Below the pieces are notes generated by a model. That model saw only the letters and a list, made by a program, of their open reading frames with translations. It made no database searches and was not told where the DNA came from. From Variovorax sp. UMC13 (lineage in GTDB: Bacteria > Pseudomonadota > Gammaproteobacteria > Burkholderiales > Burkholderiaceae_C): a DNA stretch of 64,000 bases. The position numbers and the translations under genes were made by a program. Positions 26,314 through 35,452 of this stretch are shown here, piece by piece (within the stretch, counting starts at the first letter, position 1; every line of letters starts with the position of its first letter). The stretch is from assembly GCF_014170375.1 (NCBI RefSeq), contig NZ_LZZW01000013.1, positions 1 to 64,000 of the forward strand, in the 5' to 3' direction.

Positions 26314-29300
26314 ATGTCCCTGACCACACTCGGCGTGAAGCTGGACGACAGCGTGCGTGAGCGCCTCAAGAAGGCCGCGCTCAAGGTCGACCGCACCACC
26401 CACTGGCTGATCAAGCAGTCCATCTATGCGCACCTCGAACGTCTCGAGCGCGGCCTGCCGCTCGACGAGGTGTTCGGCGCCGCGCCATCCGCGCTCAACG
26501 GCGCGGAGCACCCGTCCGTCGCGGCCGAGCCCGAAGCCGCGCACCAGCCCTTCCTCGATTTCGCCGAGAACGTGCTGCCGCAGAGCGTGCTGCGTGCCGC
26601 CATCACCGCGGCCTACCGCCGGCCCGAGGCCGAACAGGTCGCGATGCTGCTGCCGCAGGCGCGCCTGCCCGACGACATGGCCGCCGCCACGCACCGCCTG
26701 GCCTGCCAGCTGTCGGAGAAGCTGCGCGGCCACCAGGCCGGCGGCCGCGCGGGCGTGGTGCAGAACCTGCTGCAGGAGTTCTCGCTGTCCTCGCAGGAAG
26801 GGGTGGCGCTGATGTGCCTGGCCGAGGCGCTGCTGCGCATTCCCGACAAGGGCACGCGCGATGCGCTCATCCGCGACAAGATCAGCAACGGCAACTGGCA
26901 GCCGCACCTGGGCAAGAGCACCTCGTTGTTCGTCAACGCCGCGACCTGGGGGCTGATGCTCACCGGCAAGCTGGTGTCCACGCACAACGAATCGGGCCTG
27001 AGCCATTCGCTGGGCCGGGTGCTCACGCGCGGCGGCGAGCCCGTGGTGCGCAAGGGCGTGGACATGGCGATGCGCCTGATGGGCGAGCAGTTCGTCACCG
27101 GCGAGACCATCGGCAAGGCGCTGGCCAACGCGGGCAAGCTCGAGGCGCGCGGCTTCCGCTACTCCTACGACATGCTGGGCGAGGCCGCGCTCACCGACGC
27201 CGATGCGCTGCGCTACATGGCCTCCTACGAGCAGGCCATCCACGCCATCGGCATGGCGGCTTCGGGCGCGGGCATCTACCGCGGCCCGGGCATTTCGATC
27301 AAGCTGTCGGCGCTGCATCCGCGCTACAGCCGCGCGCAGTACCCGCGCGTGATGGACGAGCTCTACCCGCGCCTGCTCACGCTCACGCTGCTGGCGCGCA
27401 AGTACGACATCGGCCTCAACATCGACGCCGAGGAGGCCGACCGGCTCGAGCTCTCGCTCGACCTGCTCGAGCGCCTGTGCCACGAGCCCGGCCTGGCCGG
27501 CTGGAACGGCATCGGCTTCGTGATCCAGGCCTACCAGAAGCGCTGCGCGGGCGTGATCGCCTACCTGATCGACCTGGCACGCCGCAGCCGCCACCGGCTG
27601 ATGATCCGGCTGGTCAAGGGCGCCTACTGGGACAGCGAGATCAAGCGCGCCCAGATCGACGGCCTCGAAGACTACCCGGTCTATACGCGCAAGGTGCACA
27701 CCGACGTGTCCTACCTGGCCTGCGCGCGCCAGCTGCTGGCCGCGCCCGAGGCGGTGTACCCGCAGTTCGCCACCCACAACGCGCACACGCTGGCCGCGAT
27801 CTACCACCTCGCGGGACAGAACTACTACGAAGGCCAGTACGAGTTCCAGTGCCTGCACGGCATGGGCGAGCCGCTGTACGACCAGGTCGTGGGCCCGCTC
27901 GACGAGGGCCGTCTCGGCCGCCCCTGCCGCATCTACGCGCCCGTGGGCAGCCACCAGACGCTGCTGGCCTACCTGGTGCGCCGGCTGCTGGAGAACGGCG
28001 CCAACACCTCCTTCGTCAACCGCATCGCCGACAAGAGCCTGTCGATCGAAGCGCTGGTCGCCGATCCGGTGAAGGCGGTCGAGGCACAGGGCAAGGCCGA
28101 TGGCTGCACCGGCCTGCCGCACCCGCGCATCCCGCTGCCGCGCGACCTCTACCCGGGCCGCGCCAACGCACCCGGACTCGACCTGTCGAACGAACAGCGC
28201 CTGGCCTCGCTCTCGAGCGCGCTGCTGCACACGGCCAACGGCGACTGGCTCGCGCAGCCGATGCTCGCGCAACCGGTGGCGCCCGCAGTGCGCCAGCCGG
28301 TGCGCAACCCGGCGCGCCACGACGACGTGGTGGGCCAGGTGCAAGAGGCCACGGCCGAGGACGTGGAGCGCGCGCTGCAGGCTGCGCAGGACGCCTTCCA
28401 GATCTGGCAGGCCACGCCCGCCATCGAGCGCGCCGACATGCTCGAGCGCAGCGCCGAGATGCTCGAAGGCCGCATGCAGCCGCTGCTGGGCCTGCTGGTG
28501 CGCGAGTCCGGCAAGACCTTGCCCAACGCCATCGCCGAGGTGCGCGAGGCGGTCGACTTCCTGCGCTATTACGCGGCCCAGGTGCGCACCGGCTTCAGCA
28601 ACAAGACCCACCGCCCGCTGGGCCCGGTGGTCTGCATCAGCCCCTGGAATTTCCCGCTGGCCATCTTCATCGGCCAGATCGCCGCGGCGCTGGCCGCCGG
28701 CAACACGGTGCTGGCCAAGCCGGCCGAGCAGACCCCGCTGATCGCGGCGCAGGCGGTGCAGATCCTGCACGCGGCCGGCCTGCCGCCGGGCGTGCTGCAG
28801 CTGCTGCCGGGCACGGGCGAAATCGTCGGTGCCGCGCTGGTGGCCGATGCGCGGGTGCAGGCGGTGCTGTTCACCGGCTCCACGCAGGTCGCGCGCATCC
28901 TGCAGCGCGTGATCGCCGGGCGCCTCGACGCGCTGGGCCATCCGATCCCGCTGATCGCCGAGACCGGCGGTCAGAACGCGATGATCGTGGACTCGTCCGC
29001 GCTGGTCGAGCAGGTCGTGACCGACGTGGTCGCCTCGGCCTTCGACAGCGCCGGCCAGCGCTGTTCGGCGCTGCGCATCCTGTGCGTGCAGGAGGACATC
29101 GCCGAGCGCACCATCGAGATGCTGCAGGGCGCGATGAGCGAATGCACGCTGGGCAACCCCGAGCACTTCAGCGTCGACATCGGCCCGGTGATCGACCGCG
29201 AGGCGCAGCAGTCGCTGCTGCAGCACATCGAGGCCATGCGGGCCAAGGGCCGGCCGGTGTCCCAGGTCGCGCGCGCCCATGGCGACGACGCGGCGCGCGG

Positions 29301-30279
29301 CACCTTCGTCACGCCCACGCTGATCGAGATCGAGCGCATCGACGAGCTCGAGCGCGAGGTCTTCGGCCCGGTGCTGCACGTGCTGCGCTACGCCCGCAAC
29401 GAGCTCGACGCGCTGCTCGAGCAGGTCAACGCCAGCGGCTACGGCCTGACGCTGGGCGTGCACTCGCGCATCGACGAGACCATCCAGAAGATCGTGGCGC
29501 GGGCCAAGGTCGGCAACCTCTACGTCAACCGCAACATGGTGGGCGCGGTGGTGGGCGTGCAGCCCTTCGGCGGCGAAGGCCTGTCGGGCACCGGCCCCAA
29601 GGCCGGCGGCCCGCTCTACCTCTACCGGCTGCTGTCGAGCGCCCCCGCGCAGTCGGCGCTGGCGAGCCTGCGCCCGGCCGCGGGCACCGCGGTCGAAGGC
29701 CATGCGGCCGATGCCGTGCGCAGCCCGTTGCTGGCGGCCTTGGCGCAATGGCGCGACCCGGCCCAGCCTGAACTCGCCGCGCTCTGCGCGCAGTACGCGG
29801 CCCAGTCGCTGGCCGGCACCGAGCTGCTGCTCGACGGCCCGACCGGCGAGCGCAACGCCTACCGGCTGTCGGCGCGCGAAGCGGTGCTGTGCCTGGCCGC
29901 TTCCGAGGCCGACCTGCTGTGCCAGCTCGCGGCCGTGCTGGCCGTGGGTGCGCGCCCCGTCTGGCCCGACACGGCGGCCGCGCGTGCCCTGGCCGCGCGC
30001 CTGCCGAAGCCGGTGCGCGAGGCGATCGACTGGCGCAGCGACTGGACCCGCGGCGGCGAGAGCGAAGGCGACTTCAGCGCCGTGATCTACCACGGCGACT
30101 CCGACCAGCTGCGCGGCGTGAGCGAGCAGCTGGCGCAACGCGCGGGCCCGATCGTCAACCTGCAGGGCCTGGCGCCCGGCGAGACCGAGATCGTGCTCGA
30201 GCGCCTGTTGATCGAGCGCAGCCTGAGCGTCAACACAGCGGCGGCGGGCGGCAATGCCAGCCTGATGAGCGTCGGCTGA
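26314..30279 (+). CDS. putA: Trifunctional proline utilization protein PutA (repressor, proline dehydrogenase, P5C dehydrogenase)
   Basis: PutA oxidises proline to pyrroline-5-carboxylate (FAD, membrane quinone) and then to glutamate (NAD+), and represses the put genes when proline is absent. The 1,321-residue product starts with a ribbon-helix-helix domain (TTLGVKLDDSVRERLKKAA, THWLIKQSIYAHLERLE, residues 1-47). The proline dehydrogenase barrel follows, with YRGPGISIKLSALHPRY and RLVKGAYWDSEIK near residue 432. The aldehyde dehydrogenase follows, with SPWNFPLAIF, LIAETGGQNAM and the catalytic cysteine in AGQRCSALR (Cys917). Residues beyond about 1,110 form the C-terminal domain of long (type B) PutAs. 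The upstream GTTGCA sites imply autoregulation. proC-like and 2OG-oxygenase genes follow on the same strand. Confidence 0.95.
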   Translation: MSLTTLGVKLDDSVRERLKKAALKVDRTTHWLIKQSIYAHLERLERGLPLDEVFGAAPSALNGAEHPSVAAEPEAAHQPFLDFAENVLPQSVLRAAITAAYRRPEAEQVAMLLPQARLPDDMAAATHRLACQLSEKLRGHQAGGRAGVVQNLLQEFSLSSQEGVALMCLAEALLRIPDKGTRDALIRDKISNGNWQPHLGKSTSLFVNAATWGLMLTGKLVSTHNESGLSHSLGRVLTRGGEPVVRKGVDMAMRLMGEQFVTGETIGKALANAGKLEARGFRYSYDMLGEAALTDADALRYMASYEQAIHAIGMAASGAGIYRGPGISIKLSALHPRYSRAQYPRVMDELYPRLLTLTLLARKYDIGLNIDAEEADRLELSLDLLERLCHEPGLAGWNGIGFVIQAYQKRCAGVIAYLIDLARRSRHRLMIRLVKGAYWDSEIKRAQIDGLEDYPVYTRKVHTDVSYLACARQLLAAPEAVYPQFATHNAHTLAAIYHLAGQNYYEGQYEFQCLHGMGEPLYDQVVGPLDEGRLGRPCRIYAPVGSHQTLLAYLVRRLLENGANTSFVNRIADKSLSIEALVADPVKAVEAQGKADGCTGLPHPRIPLPRDLYPGRANAPGLDLSNEQRLASLSSALLHTANGDWLAQPMLAQPVAPAVRQPVRNPARHDDVVGQVQEATAEDVERALQAAQDAFQIWQATPAIERADMLERSAEMLEGRMQPLLGLLVRESGKTLPNAIAEVREAVDFLRYYAAQVRTGFSNKTHRPLGPVVCISPWNFPLAIFIGQIAAALAAGNTVLAKPAEQTPLIAAQAVQILHAAGLPPGVLQLLPGTGEIVGAALVADARVQAVLFTGSTQVARILQRVIAGRLDALGHPIPLIAETGGQNAMIVDSSALVEQVVTDVVASAFDSAGQRCSALRILCVQEDIAERTIEMLQGAMSECTLGNPEHFSVDIGPVIDREAQQSLLQHIEAMRAKGRPVSQVARAHGDDAARGTFVTPTLIEIERIDELEREVFGPVLHVLRYARNELDALLEQVNASGYGLTLGVHSRIDETIQKIVARAKVGNLYVNRNMVGAVVGVQPFGGEGLSGTGPKAGGPLYLYRLLSSAPAQSALASLRPAAGTAVEGHAADAVRSPLLAALAQWRDPAQPELAALCAQYAAQSLAGTELLLDGPTGERNAYRLSAREAVLCLAASEADLLCQLAAVLAVGARPVWPDTAAARALAARLPKPVREAIDWRSDWTRGGESEGDFSAVIYHGDSDQLRGVSEQLAQRAGPIVNLQGLAPGETEIVLERLLIERSLSVNTAAAGGNASLMSVG

Positions 30280-30335
30280 CGCACGCACCGTCCATCCCTT
30301 CTTCCACCACATCACCGAAGAGAAGAGTTCAAAGC

Positions 30336-31133
30336 ATGAAAGTCCTGTTCCTGGGCTACGGCCACATGGGCGGCGCACTGGGCGAAGCCTGGAAGCGCAG
30401 CGGCCTCGCCACGCAGGTGCTGGCGGTCGATCCGGCCAGCACGTCCGACCAAGCGGACCGCTACCCGAGCGTCGATGCGCTGGTCGCGGCCGGTGCCGCC
30501 GACGGCATCGCGCTGATCGTGCTGGCCGTCAAGCCGGCCAAGGCGCTCGACGCATTGCGCGCGCTGCCGCCGGCGGTGCTGGCCGGCGCGGCCGTGGTCT
30601 CGATCGCGGCCGGCGTGCCGATCGCCGCCTTGTCGTCCGCGCTGCCCGCCGGCACGCCCGTGGTGCGCGCCATGCCCAACACGCCGGTGATCCTCGATGC
30701 CGGCTGCACCGGCCTGTTCGCGGGCGCCACCGTCGATGCGGCGCTGCGCGCCAGCGTCGACCGCCTGTTCGCCACCGTGGGCTCGGCCCACTGGGTCGAT
30801 GCCGAGCCCCTGCTCGACGCCGTGACCGCGCTCAGCGGCAGCGGCCCGGCCTACTACCACCTGTTCAGTGAAGCCCTGGCCGCGGCCGGCGTCGCGCTGG
30901 GCCTGGACGCCGCGCTGGCGCGCAAGCTCGCGGCCGACACCGCCTGGGGCGCGGCCGCGCTGCAGCACGCGCCCGGGGCCGACTTCGCCGCGCTGCGCCA
31001 GGCCGTGACCTCGCCCAACGGCACCACCGCCGCCGCCATCGCGGTGTTCGAGGAAGAGGGCGCGCTGCGCACGCTGATCGAACGCGCCGCACTCGCCGCG
31101 CGCGACCGCGCGGTCGAACTCTCCACCTCCTGA
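30336..31133 (+). CDS. proC: Pyrroline-5-carboxylate reductase family protein
   Basis: A 265-residue protein of the ProC fold: N-terminal Rossmann motif MKVLFLGYGHMGGALGEAW, the NADPH-domain VLAVKPAKALDAL, and the C-terminal substrate block DAVTALSGSGPAYYHLFSEALAAAGVALGLD with VTSPNGTTAAAIAVFEE, which is the P5C reductase signature. It would convert P5C to proline, the reverse of the PutA first step, only 56 bp behind putA; it may recycle P5C or act on a related cyclic imine such as one from hydroxyproline or another imino acid. A long frame open upstream lies inside putA and is not coding; the ATG at 30336 has GAAGAG upstream. Confidence 0.85.
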   Translation: MKVLFLGYGHMGGALGEAWKRSGLATQVLAVDPASTSDQADRYPSVDALVAAGAADGIALIVLAVKPAKALDALRALPPAVLAGAAVVSIAAGVPIAALSSALPAGTPVVRAMPNTPVILDAGCTGLFAGATVDAALRASVDRLFATVGSAHWVDAEPLLDAVTALSGSGPAYYHLFSEALAAAGVALGLDAALARKLAADTAWGAAALQHAPGADFAALRQAVTSPNGTTAAAIAVFEEEGALRTLIERAALAARDRAVELSTS

Positions 31134-31173
31134 TCGTCTCCCACCTCCCTCCCTTTGTTGACAAGGATTCGCC

Positions 31174-32187
31174 ATGTCGGAACCCACCCCCGCCCCCGCC
31201 AGCACCACCTACTTCGACGCCAGGAAGGTCGATGAGGCCTACATCCCCGTGATCGACATCTCGGGCCTGATCGACGACCGCCCCGGCGCGCTCGAAGACG
31301 TGGCGGCGCGCATCATGGACGCCTCGCAGCGCATCGGCTTCTTCTACATCCAGGGCCACGGCATTCCGCAGGCCGTGATCGACGGCGCGAGCCGCGCGAT
31401 GCGCGACTACTTCGCGCTGCCGCCCGAGGTCAAGGGCCTGCACCCGGTCAACACCAGCCAGCGCGGCTGGATGGCCACCGGCATGACGCGCCTCGAAGGC
31501 TCGAAGACGCACGACCTCAAGGAGATCTTCTTCTGGGGCCCCGAGCAGTGGTCGGAGCACCTGGCCGCGCAGAAGGGCGCCGACTCGCTGATCGCCGACA
31601 ACGTCTGGCCCGACGCCGAGTTCCCGGCCCTGCGCGCCGACCTGCTGCCCTACTACGACGCGGTCTGCCGCATCGGCCATCGGCTGCTGTCGGCCGTGGC
31701 CCTGGGCCTCAAGCGCGACCCGGCCTTCTTCGCCAGCAAGTACACCAGCCCGATGGCGCGCGGCCAGCTCGTCTACTACCCGGTGTCGAGCGCCAAGGAC
31801 GAGAGCGAAGAGCGCTTCGGCTCGGCCCCGCACACCGACTTCGGCGTGCTCACGCTGCTGCTGCAGGACTCGAACGGCGGCCTGCAGGTGCGCAACCGCG
31901 AAGGCGAATGGGTGGCGGCGCAGCCGATTCCCGGCACGCTGGTCTGCAACATCGGCGACCTGCTCCACCGCTGGTCGAACGAGACGCTGAGCTCCAACCT
32001 GCACCGCGTGATCAACCGCTCGGGCAACGAGCGCCATTCGATCGCCATCTTCTTCGACCCAACCCCGGACGCCGTGATCGACCCGACCGACCTCGGCTTC
32101 CCCGAGGGCGTCGAGAAGTACCCGCCGATCACCGCATCGGGCTACATCCACGGCAAGAACAAGAAGAACTTCTCGCAGTACAAGTAG
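31174..32187 (+). CDS. 2-oxoglutarate/Fe(II)-dependent oxygenase (isopenicillin N synthase family)
   Basis: A 337-residue non-haem iron oxygenase. The family N-domain is visible (VIDISGLIDDRPGALEDVAARIMDASQRIGFFYIQGHGI), and the iron triad lies in APHTDFGVLTLLLQD (H and D) and LHRVINRSGNERHSIAIFFDP (distal H, and the R-x-S that binds 2-oxoglutarate). Third in the putA - proC-like - oxygenase run with 40-bp gaps, so a hydroxylation or oxidation of an imino acid or derived compound is conceivable, but the family is broad and the substrate cannot be inferred safely. Confidence 0.85.
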   Translation: MSEPTPAPASTTYFDARKVDEAYIPVIDISGLIDDRPGALEDVAARIMDASQRIGFFYIQGHGIPQAVIDGASRAMRDYFALPPEVKGLHPVNTSQRGWMATGMTRLEGSKTHDLKEIFFWGPEQWSEHLAAQKGADSLIADNVWPDAEFPALRADLLPYYDAVCRIGHRLLSAVALGLKRDPAFFASKYTSPMARGQLVYYPVSSAKDESEERFGSAPHTDFGVLTLLLQDSNGGLQVRNREGEWVAAQPIPGTLVCNIGDLLHRWSNETLSSNLHRVINRSGNERHSIAIFFDPTPDAVIDPTDLGFPEGVEKYPPITASGYIHGKNKKNFSQYK

Positions 32188-32418
32188 CCGAACGACGAAG
32201 GCCGATCCTCGAGCGCAGAGGTCGGCCCTCGGCAGGTCGGGGGGGCGCGGGCGGCGCGCGGCACAGGGCGCCACCGCAGCCGCCTGTGCTGCTTCCGCGT
32301 CCTGTCCGCGCACCGATCTTTTGCGGTTTGCATCACGCTGCGGACTGACATGTGGCGCCCGGATCCTGGGCCGCATGCGCCTCTGCCCTAGACTCGGCCG
32401 GCCCTCCATGCCGTCCTG

Positions 32419-33447
32419 ATGTCCACCCATCTGCACCAAATGCCACGCCGCGTCTATCCGCTGCGGGTGCTGGGCATGGGGCTGGGGGGCGTGGTCACGG
32501 CGGTGGTCCTGCAAAGCAGGGACGCGTCTCTTGCTGCCTGGCTCGGCGTGCTGCTGCCCGCCTTTGTCTGGCCCCACGTGGCCTACTGGATTGCCGTCCG
32601 CAGCGCCGATCCCTATCGCGCCGAGATCCGCAACCTGCTCGTCGATTCGGCGATCACCGGCGCCTGGGTGCCGCTGATGCACTACGGCCTGTTGCCCTCC
32701 GTCCTGCTGTGCACCTTGACCATGGTCGACAAGATCACGACCGGCATCAAGGGCCTGTGGGCCCGCTCGGTGCCCGGGATGCTCGGCGCGGGCCTGGTCA
32801 CCGGCCTGATCACCGGCGCCCCGGTCGTCCTGGAGAGTTCGCTGACGGTGGTAATCGCCTGCATGCCGGTGCTCATGCTGCACACCCTGTCGGTGAGCGT
32901 GGTCAGCTACCGGCTGATCCGCAAGGTGTCGCGCCAGAACCAGGAACTGGAGGTGCTGCGGCGCATCGATGCCGTGACGGGGCTCTACGACCGCGCACAC
33001 TGGGAGGCCCAGGCGCAGGAAGCGTTGCGCCGGCACGTGTCCACCGGCGCGCCGGCCAGTTTGCTGATGCTCGATATCGACCAATTCAAGATGGTGAACG
33101 ATTCGCGCGGTCACACGACCGGTGACGAGGTGATTCGCGTCGTGGCCGCGGTCGTGCGCGACTGCTTGCGTGCGGGCGACTGCGCGGGCCGCTACGGTGG
33201 TGACGAGTTCGCCGTCGTGCTGCCTGGCGCGTCGGGGGAGGAGGCCGCGCAGCTGGCAACGCGCATCCGGGAAAAGGTGGAGCACAGCCGCTTCCGCGAT
33301 TTTGCGGATCTGCGCGTGACCAGCAGCATCGGCGTGGCTGCGCTGGACAGCCGTCATGCGACCTTGCTGGACTGGCTGAATTCCGCCGACGCGGCCCTGT
33401 ACGAAGCCAAGGCCACCGGCCGCAACCGGGTCGTCACGGCGAAATGA
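32419..33447 (+). CDS. Membrane-anchored diguanylate cyclase (GGDEF)
   Basis: A 342-residue inner-membrane enzyme that makes cyclic di-GMP from two GTP. Residues about 15-170 hold about five or six hydrophobic helices with no recognisable sensor motif. After a short helical linker (RKVSRQNQELEVLRRIDAVTG) comes a GGDEF domain with an intact active site RYGGDEFAVVLPG, and an inhibitory site RAGD exactly five residues before GGDEF, so product feedback is expected. It lies downstream of the putA group after a 231-bp gap and is probably independent. Confidence 0.9.
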   Translation: MSTHLHQMPRRVYPLRVLGMGLGGVVTAVVLQSRDASLAAWLGVLLPAFVWPHVAYWIAVRSADPYRAEIRNLLVDSAITGAWVPLMHYGLLPSVLLCTLTMVDKITTGIKGLWARSVPGMLGAGLVTGLITGAPVVLESSLTVVIACMPVLMLHTLSVSVVSYRLIRKVSRQNQELEVLRRIDAVTGLYDRAHWEAQAQEALRRHVSTGAPASLLMLDIDQFKMVNDSRGHTTGDEVIRVVAAVVRDCLRAGDCAGRYGGDEFAVVLPGASGEEAAQLATRIREKVEHSRFRDFADLRVTSSIGVAALDSRHATLLDWLNSADAALYEAKATGRNRVVTAK

Positions 33448-34125
33448 GATCAATGCGGTGTTGGGCTGACGCCTCGTCCGGCCGTTCAAGGATGCCGTGG
33501 GCAGACGGGGCAGCAGGGCGCGCTTGGGGCCAGCCTGATTTCGCCCAGGTATGAGCCTTGATAACCCTTAGATCTGGTCTCGTCGGCGTGTGATCGTCGC
33601 CCCTGTATTCGCTGCCGACAACGTTGGGCGTCGACGCGGTGACTGCGAAGCCGCGCCTCGTTGCACCGCAGGCGCAACGTCGGCGCAAGGGTTGCACGGA
33701 AGTGCGCGAGACGTCCGTCCGGCGGATGCAGCCGGAGCGGACGGGCATGACTGTTAAGAGGCTGCGAGTCCATCAGGGGCCCATCTGTTGTTGCCGTGCG
33801 TGAGCGCGGTCGACCCGGCGCGCGCATGAACGTCCCGTACGAACGTTTCATCAATGTGGTGCGCCATCGGATTTGGTCGCATGAGAATTCCTCGCTTGCA
33901 GTGGCGTCGATCCTGCCTCGACTTTCGATCAGCCTGTGGAAGGGACGCAACGCGGAAGTTTTGGCAGGCCGCTTCTGGGGGAGGGGCGACGTTTGCGTCC
34001 GCTAGGCGTAGGCTTTTGCCGGCAGAGTGCTCAGGCGATTACTTGCCGATTCGCTGGTTGTAGCTCCACACGACACACATGCTGGTAGGTGCATGGTGAC
34101 CTTCCGTTAACGAAAGGAGACCTTG
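33448..34125. other. Gene-poor left edge of the accessory region
   Basis: About 680 bp with no convincing complete gene: only short overlapping frames on both strands. A degenerate piece of dnaE2 lies at about 33776-33870 (separate entry). The rest shows nothing recognisable. It marks the change from conventional operons to the patchy small-gene region that runs to about 55980. Confidence 0.5.
33776..33870 (+). pseudogene. Short dnaE2 (imuC) remnant
   Basis: About 95 bp align by eye with bases 48450-48545 of the intact dnaE2: GTCGACCCGGCGCGC followed by ATGAACGT, then GTTTCATCAATGTGG against the intact CGCTTCATTAGCGTGG. A GC insertion before the ATGAACG breaks the frame. The matching protein segment is the one just before the catalytic DIDIDF. 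Only this core survives. Confidence 0.6.
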
Positions 34126-34629
34126 ATGGCTGATACCAGAGACAACGATTCGAAAACTGCGGCGACGGGCGTTGGCGCCGTAATTGGCGGTGCTGCGGGG
34201 GGCGTCGCCGGCGGTGCCGCAGCGGGCGCCGCCGTCGGCGGCATGACAGGGCCGGTCGGCGCGGCAGTGGGTGCAGCAGTGGGGGCTGTGGTAGGCGCGG
34301 TTGCCGGGCGGAGCGTGACCAAAGCTGACCCTGCTGTGGAGGATGCTTACTGGCGCGACAACTACTCGGGCCGCCCATACATTGCGAGCGATGCAACGTT
34401 CGACGACTATGGGCCGGCCTACCGCCACGGCGTTGAAGCGTATTCGCGAAACCCCAATCGCTCCTTCGACGACGCAGAAACCGAGCTCAGCCGCGATTGG
34501 GGCACGGCGCGCGGTAGCTCAAGGCTAGATTGGGAGAGGGCTAAGCATGCGTCACGTGATGCCTGGGACCGCCTAAGCAACTCTGTCGAGCGTGCCATCC
34601 CGGGTGACTCGGACCGCGACGGCCGTTGA
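34126..34629 (+). CDS. Glycine-zipper protein
   Basis: A 167-residue protein not recognised beyond its architecture. Residues about 12-65 are an Ala/Gly run with repeated GxxxG spacing (GVGAVIGGAAGGVAGG, GAAVGGMTGPVGAAVGAAVG), the glycine-zipper pattern of membrane-inserting hairpin helices. The C-terminal 100 residues are acidic and soluble (YWRDNYSGRPYIASD, DYGPAYRHGVEAYS, DAWDRLSNSVERAIPG), as in stress-related proteins common in Burkholderiales. An AAAGGAG site lies 7 bases before the ATG at 34126; the TTG three bases earlier is less likely. The stop is followed by an inverted repeat (GGCCCGC/GCGGGCC) without a T-run. Confidence 0.8.
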   Translation: MADTRDNDSKTAATGVGAVIGGAAGGVAGGAAAGAAVGGMTGPVGAAVGAAVGAVVGAVAGRSVTKADPAVEDAYWRDNYSGRPYIASDATFDDYGPAYRHGVEAYSRNPNRSFDDAETELSRDWGTARGSSRLDWERAKHASRDAWDRLSNSVERAIPGDSDRDGR

Positions 34630-34839
34630 CGTATCGCGGTACGTGGCCCGCAGGCTAGGCTCCGCGGGCCCGCGCGAGTGATGCAGATCGATGCCCGCAG
34701 GATCTGCGAAAGCTTCGGTCTCAGCAATCGCGTTCATGCCAATCCCCGCGTGGCATGACCTGCGAGCCGTCCGTCATTGCGCTTCGTGCTGGGACGGCCT
34801 GCCGACCTATTGCAAATGTCCTTGTGTAGACACACAGTG

Positions 34840-35058
34840 ATGGAAATGAAGCAGGTGATGATTATTCGAAAGATCGTTGAGCTCTCGAACCGCGGTGGCG
34901 GTCCGTCGGCCGATGAGGCAATGGTCCGGCTCGCTGCAGTGATTGACCGTCTCGATAGGAGCAGCGTCAGTTATGAAGCCGATGTCGATGCCCTGATAAG
35001 TGTGGGTTCGGCAGTGTGGACACTGAGCAATGCGCAGGCCGGCGCGAACCTTCGGTAG
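34840..35058 (+). CDS. Small hypothetical protein
   Basis: A 72-residue hydrophilic, mostly helical protein (SADEAMVRLAAVIDRLDRS, YEADVDALISVGSAVWTLSNAQ) with no recognised family. Start codons at 34840, 34846 and 34858 are all in frame and cannot be told apart; no strong ribosome site. A perfect TGTGT/ACACA inverted repeat with a 4-base spacer (34823-34836) lies just upstream and could be an operator. Confidence 0.45.
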   Translation: MEMKQVMIIRKIVELSNRGGGPSADEAMVRLAAVIDRLDRSSVSYEADVDALISVGSAVWTLSNAQAGANLR

Positions 35059-35139
35059 ACGCTACGTCTGTAAAAGCGCAGCTCGAGTCGACGCCGAGCG
35101 TGGTTGTAGCACCACACATTGATTTCCTGCGGCGTGGCG

Positions 35140-35330
35140 TCAGCAGATCAGCGCGCCTGGCGCGGTGCCGTCAATCTCGATCGGGACACACATGAAACAC
35201 GCGTGCTCAATGTGGGCGCCTCAGCCTCTTCCTTTGTCATGCGCCGTGGGCGTCCAGTGGGTTTGTTCTCATTCGGTTTCCAGTGTGCAGATAAAGCTGT
35301 GGTGATTGCGTCGCAGATGTGGCGCAGTCG
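35140..35330 (-). pseudogene. Degenerate copy of the 85-residue small-protein family
   Basis: Read on the minus strand, DAITTALSAHWKPNENKP and MTKEEAEAPTLSTRV match DAITKALSAHWKAHANKN and MTKTETEAAQVDPARF of the intact 85-residue gene at 46277-46534. The DNA after the second block still matches at the codon level (GATCAGCGCGCC and CAATCTCGATCG against GATCAGCGCGCC and CGATCTCGATCG), but the middle third is deleted and the frame is lost at the end. No other product is expected. Confidence 0.65.
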
Positions 35331-35452
35331 GAATTGCCGAGGGCGGTTACGCGTGCCAGTGTGGGAGGAGGGCCACCGGCCCTTTGAGCGGAAGCGTGCT
35401 CTTGAGATTCTGTGAATGTCGTGCTCGCCCGCGACTCCATTCTGGCGCGCGG

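Noticed and set aside
26311..30378. Long open frame of 1,355 codons on the minus strand
   Set aside because: It is the mirror of putA in GC-rich DNA; the peptide is low-complexity (RQ-, AQ-, HR-rich), whereas the plus frame carries all PutA motifs.
34823..34836. TGTGT/ACACA inverted repeat as a LexA box
   Set aside because: It is symmetric but does not fit CTG-N10-CAG; kept only as a possible operator of the small gene downstream.
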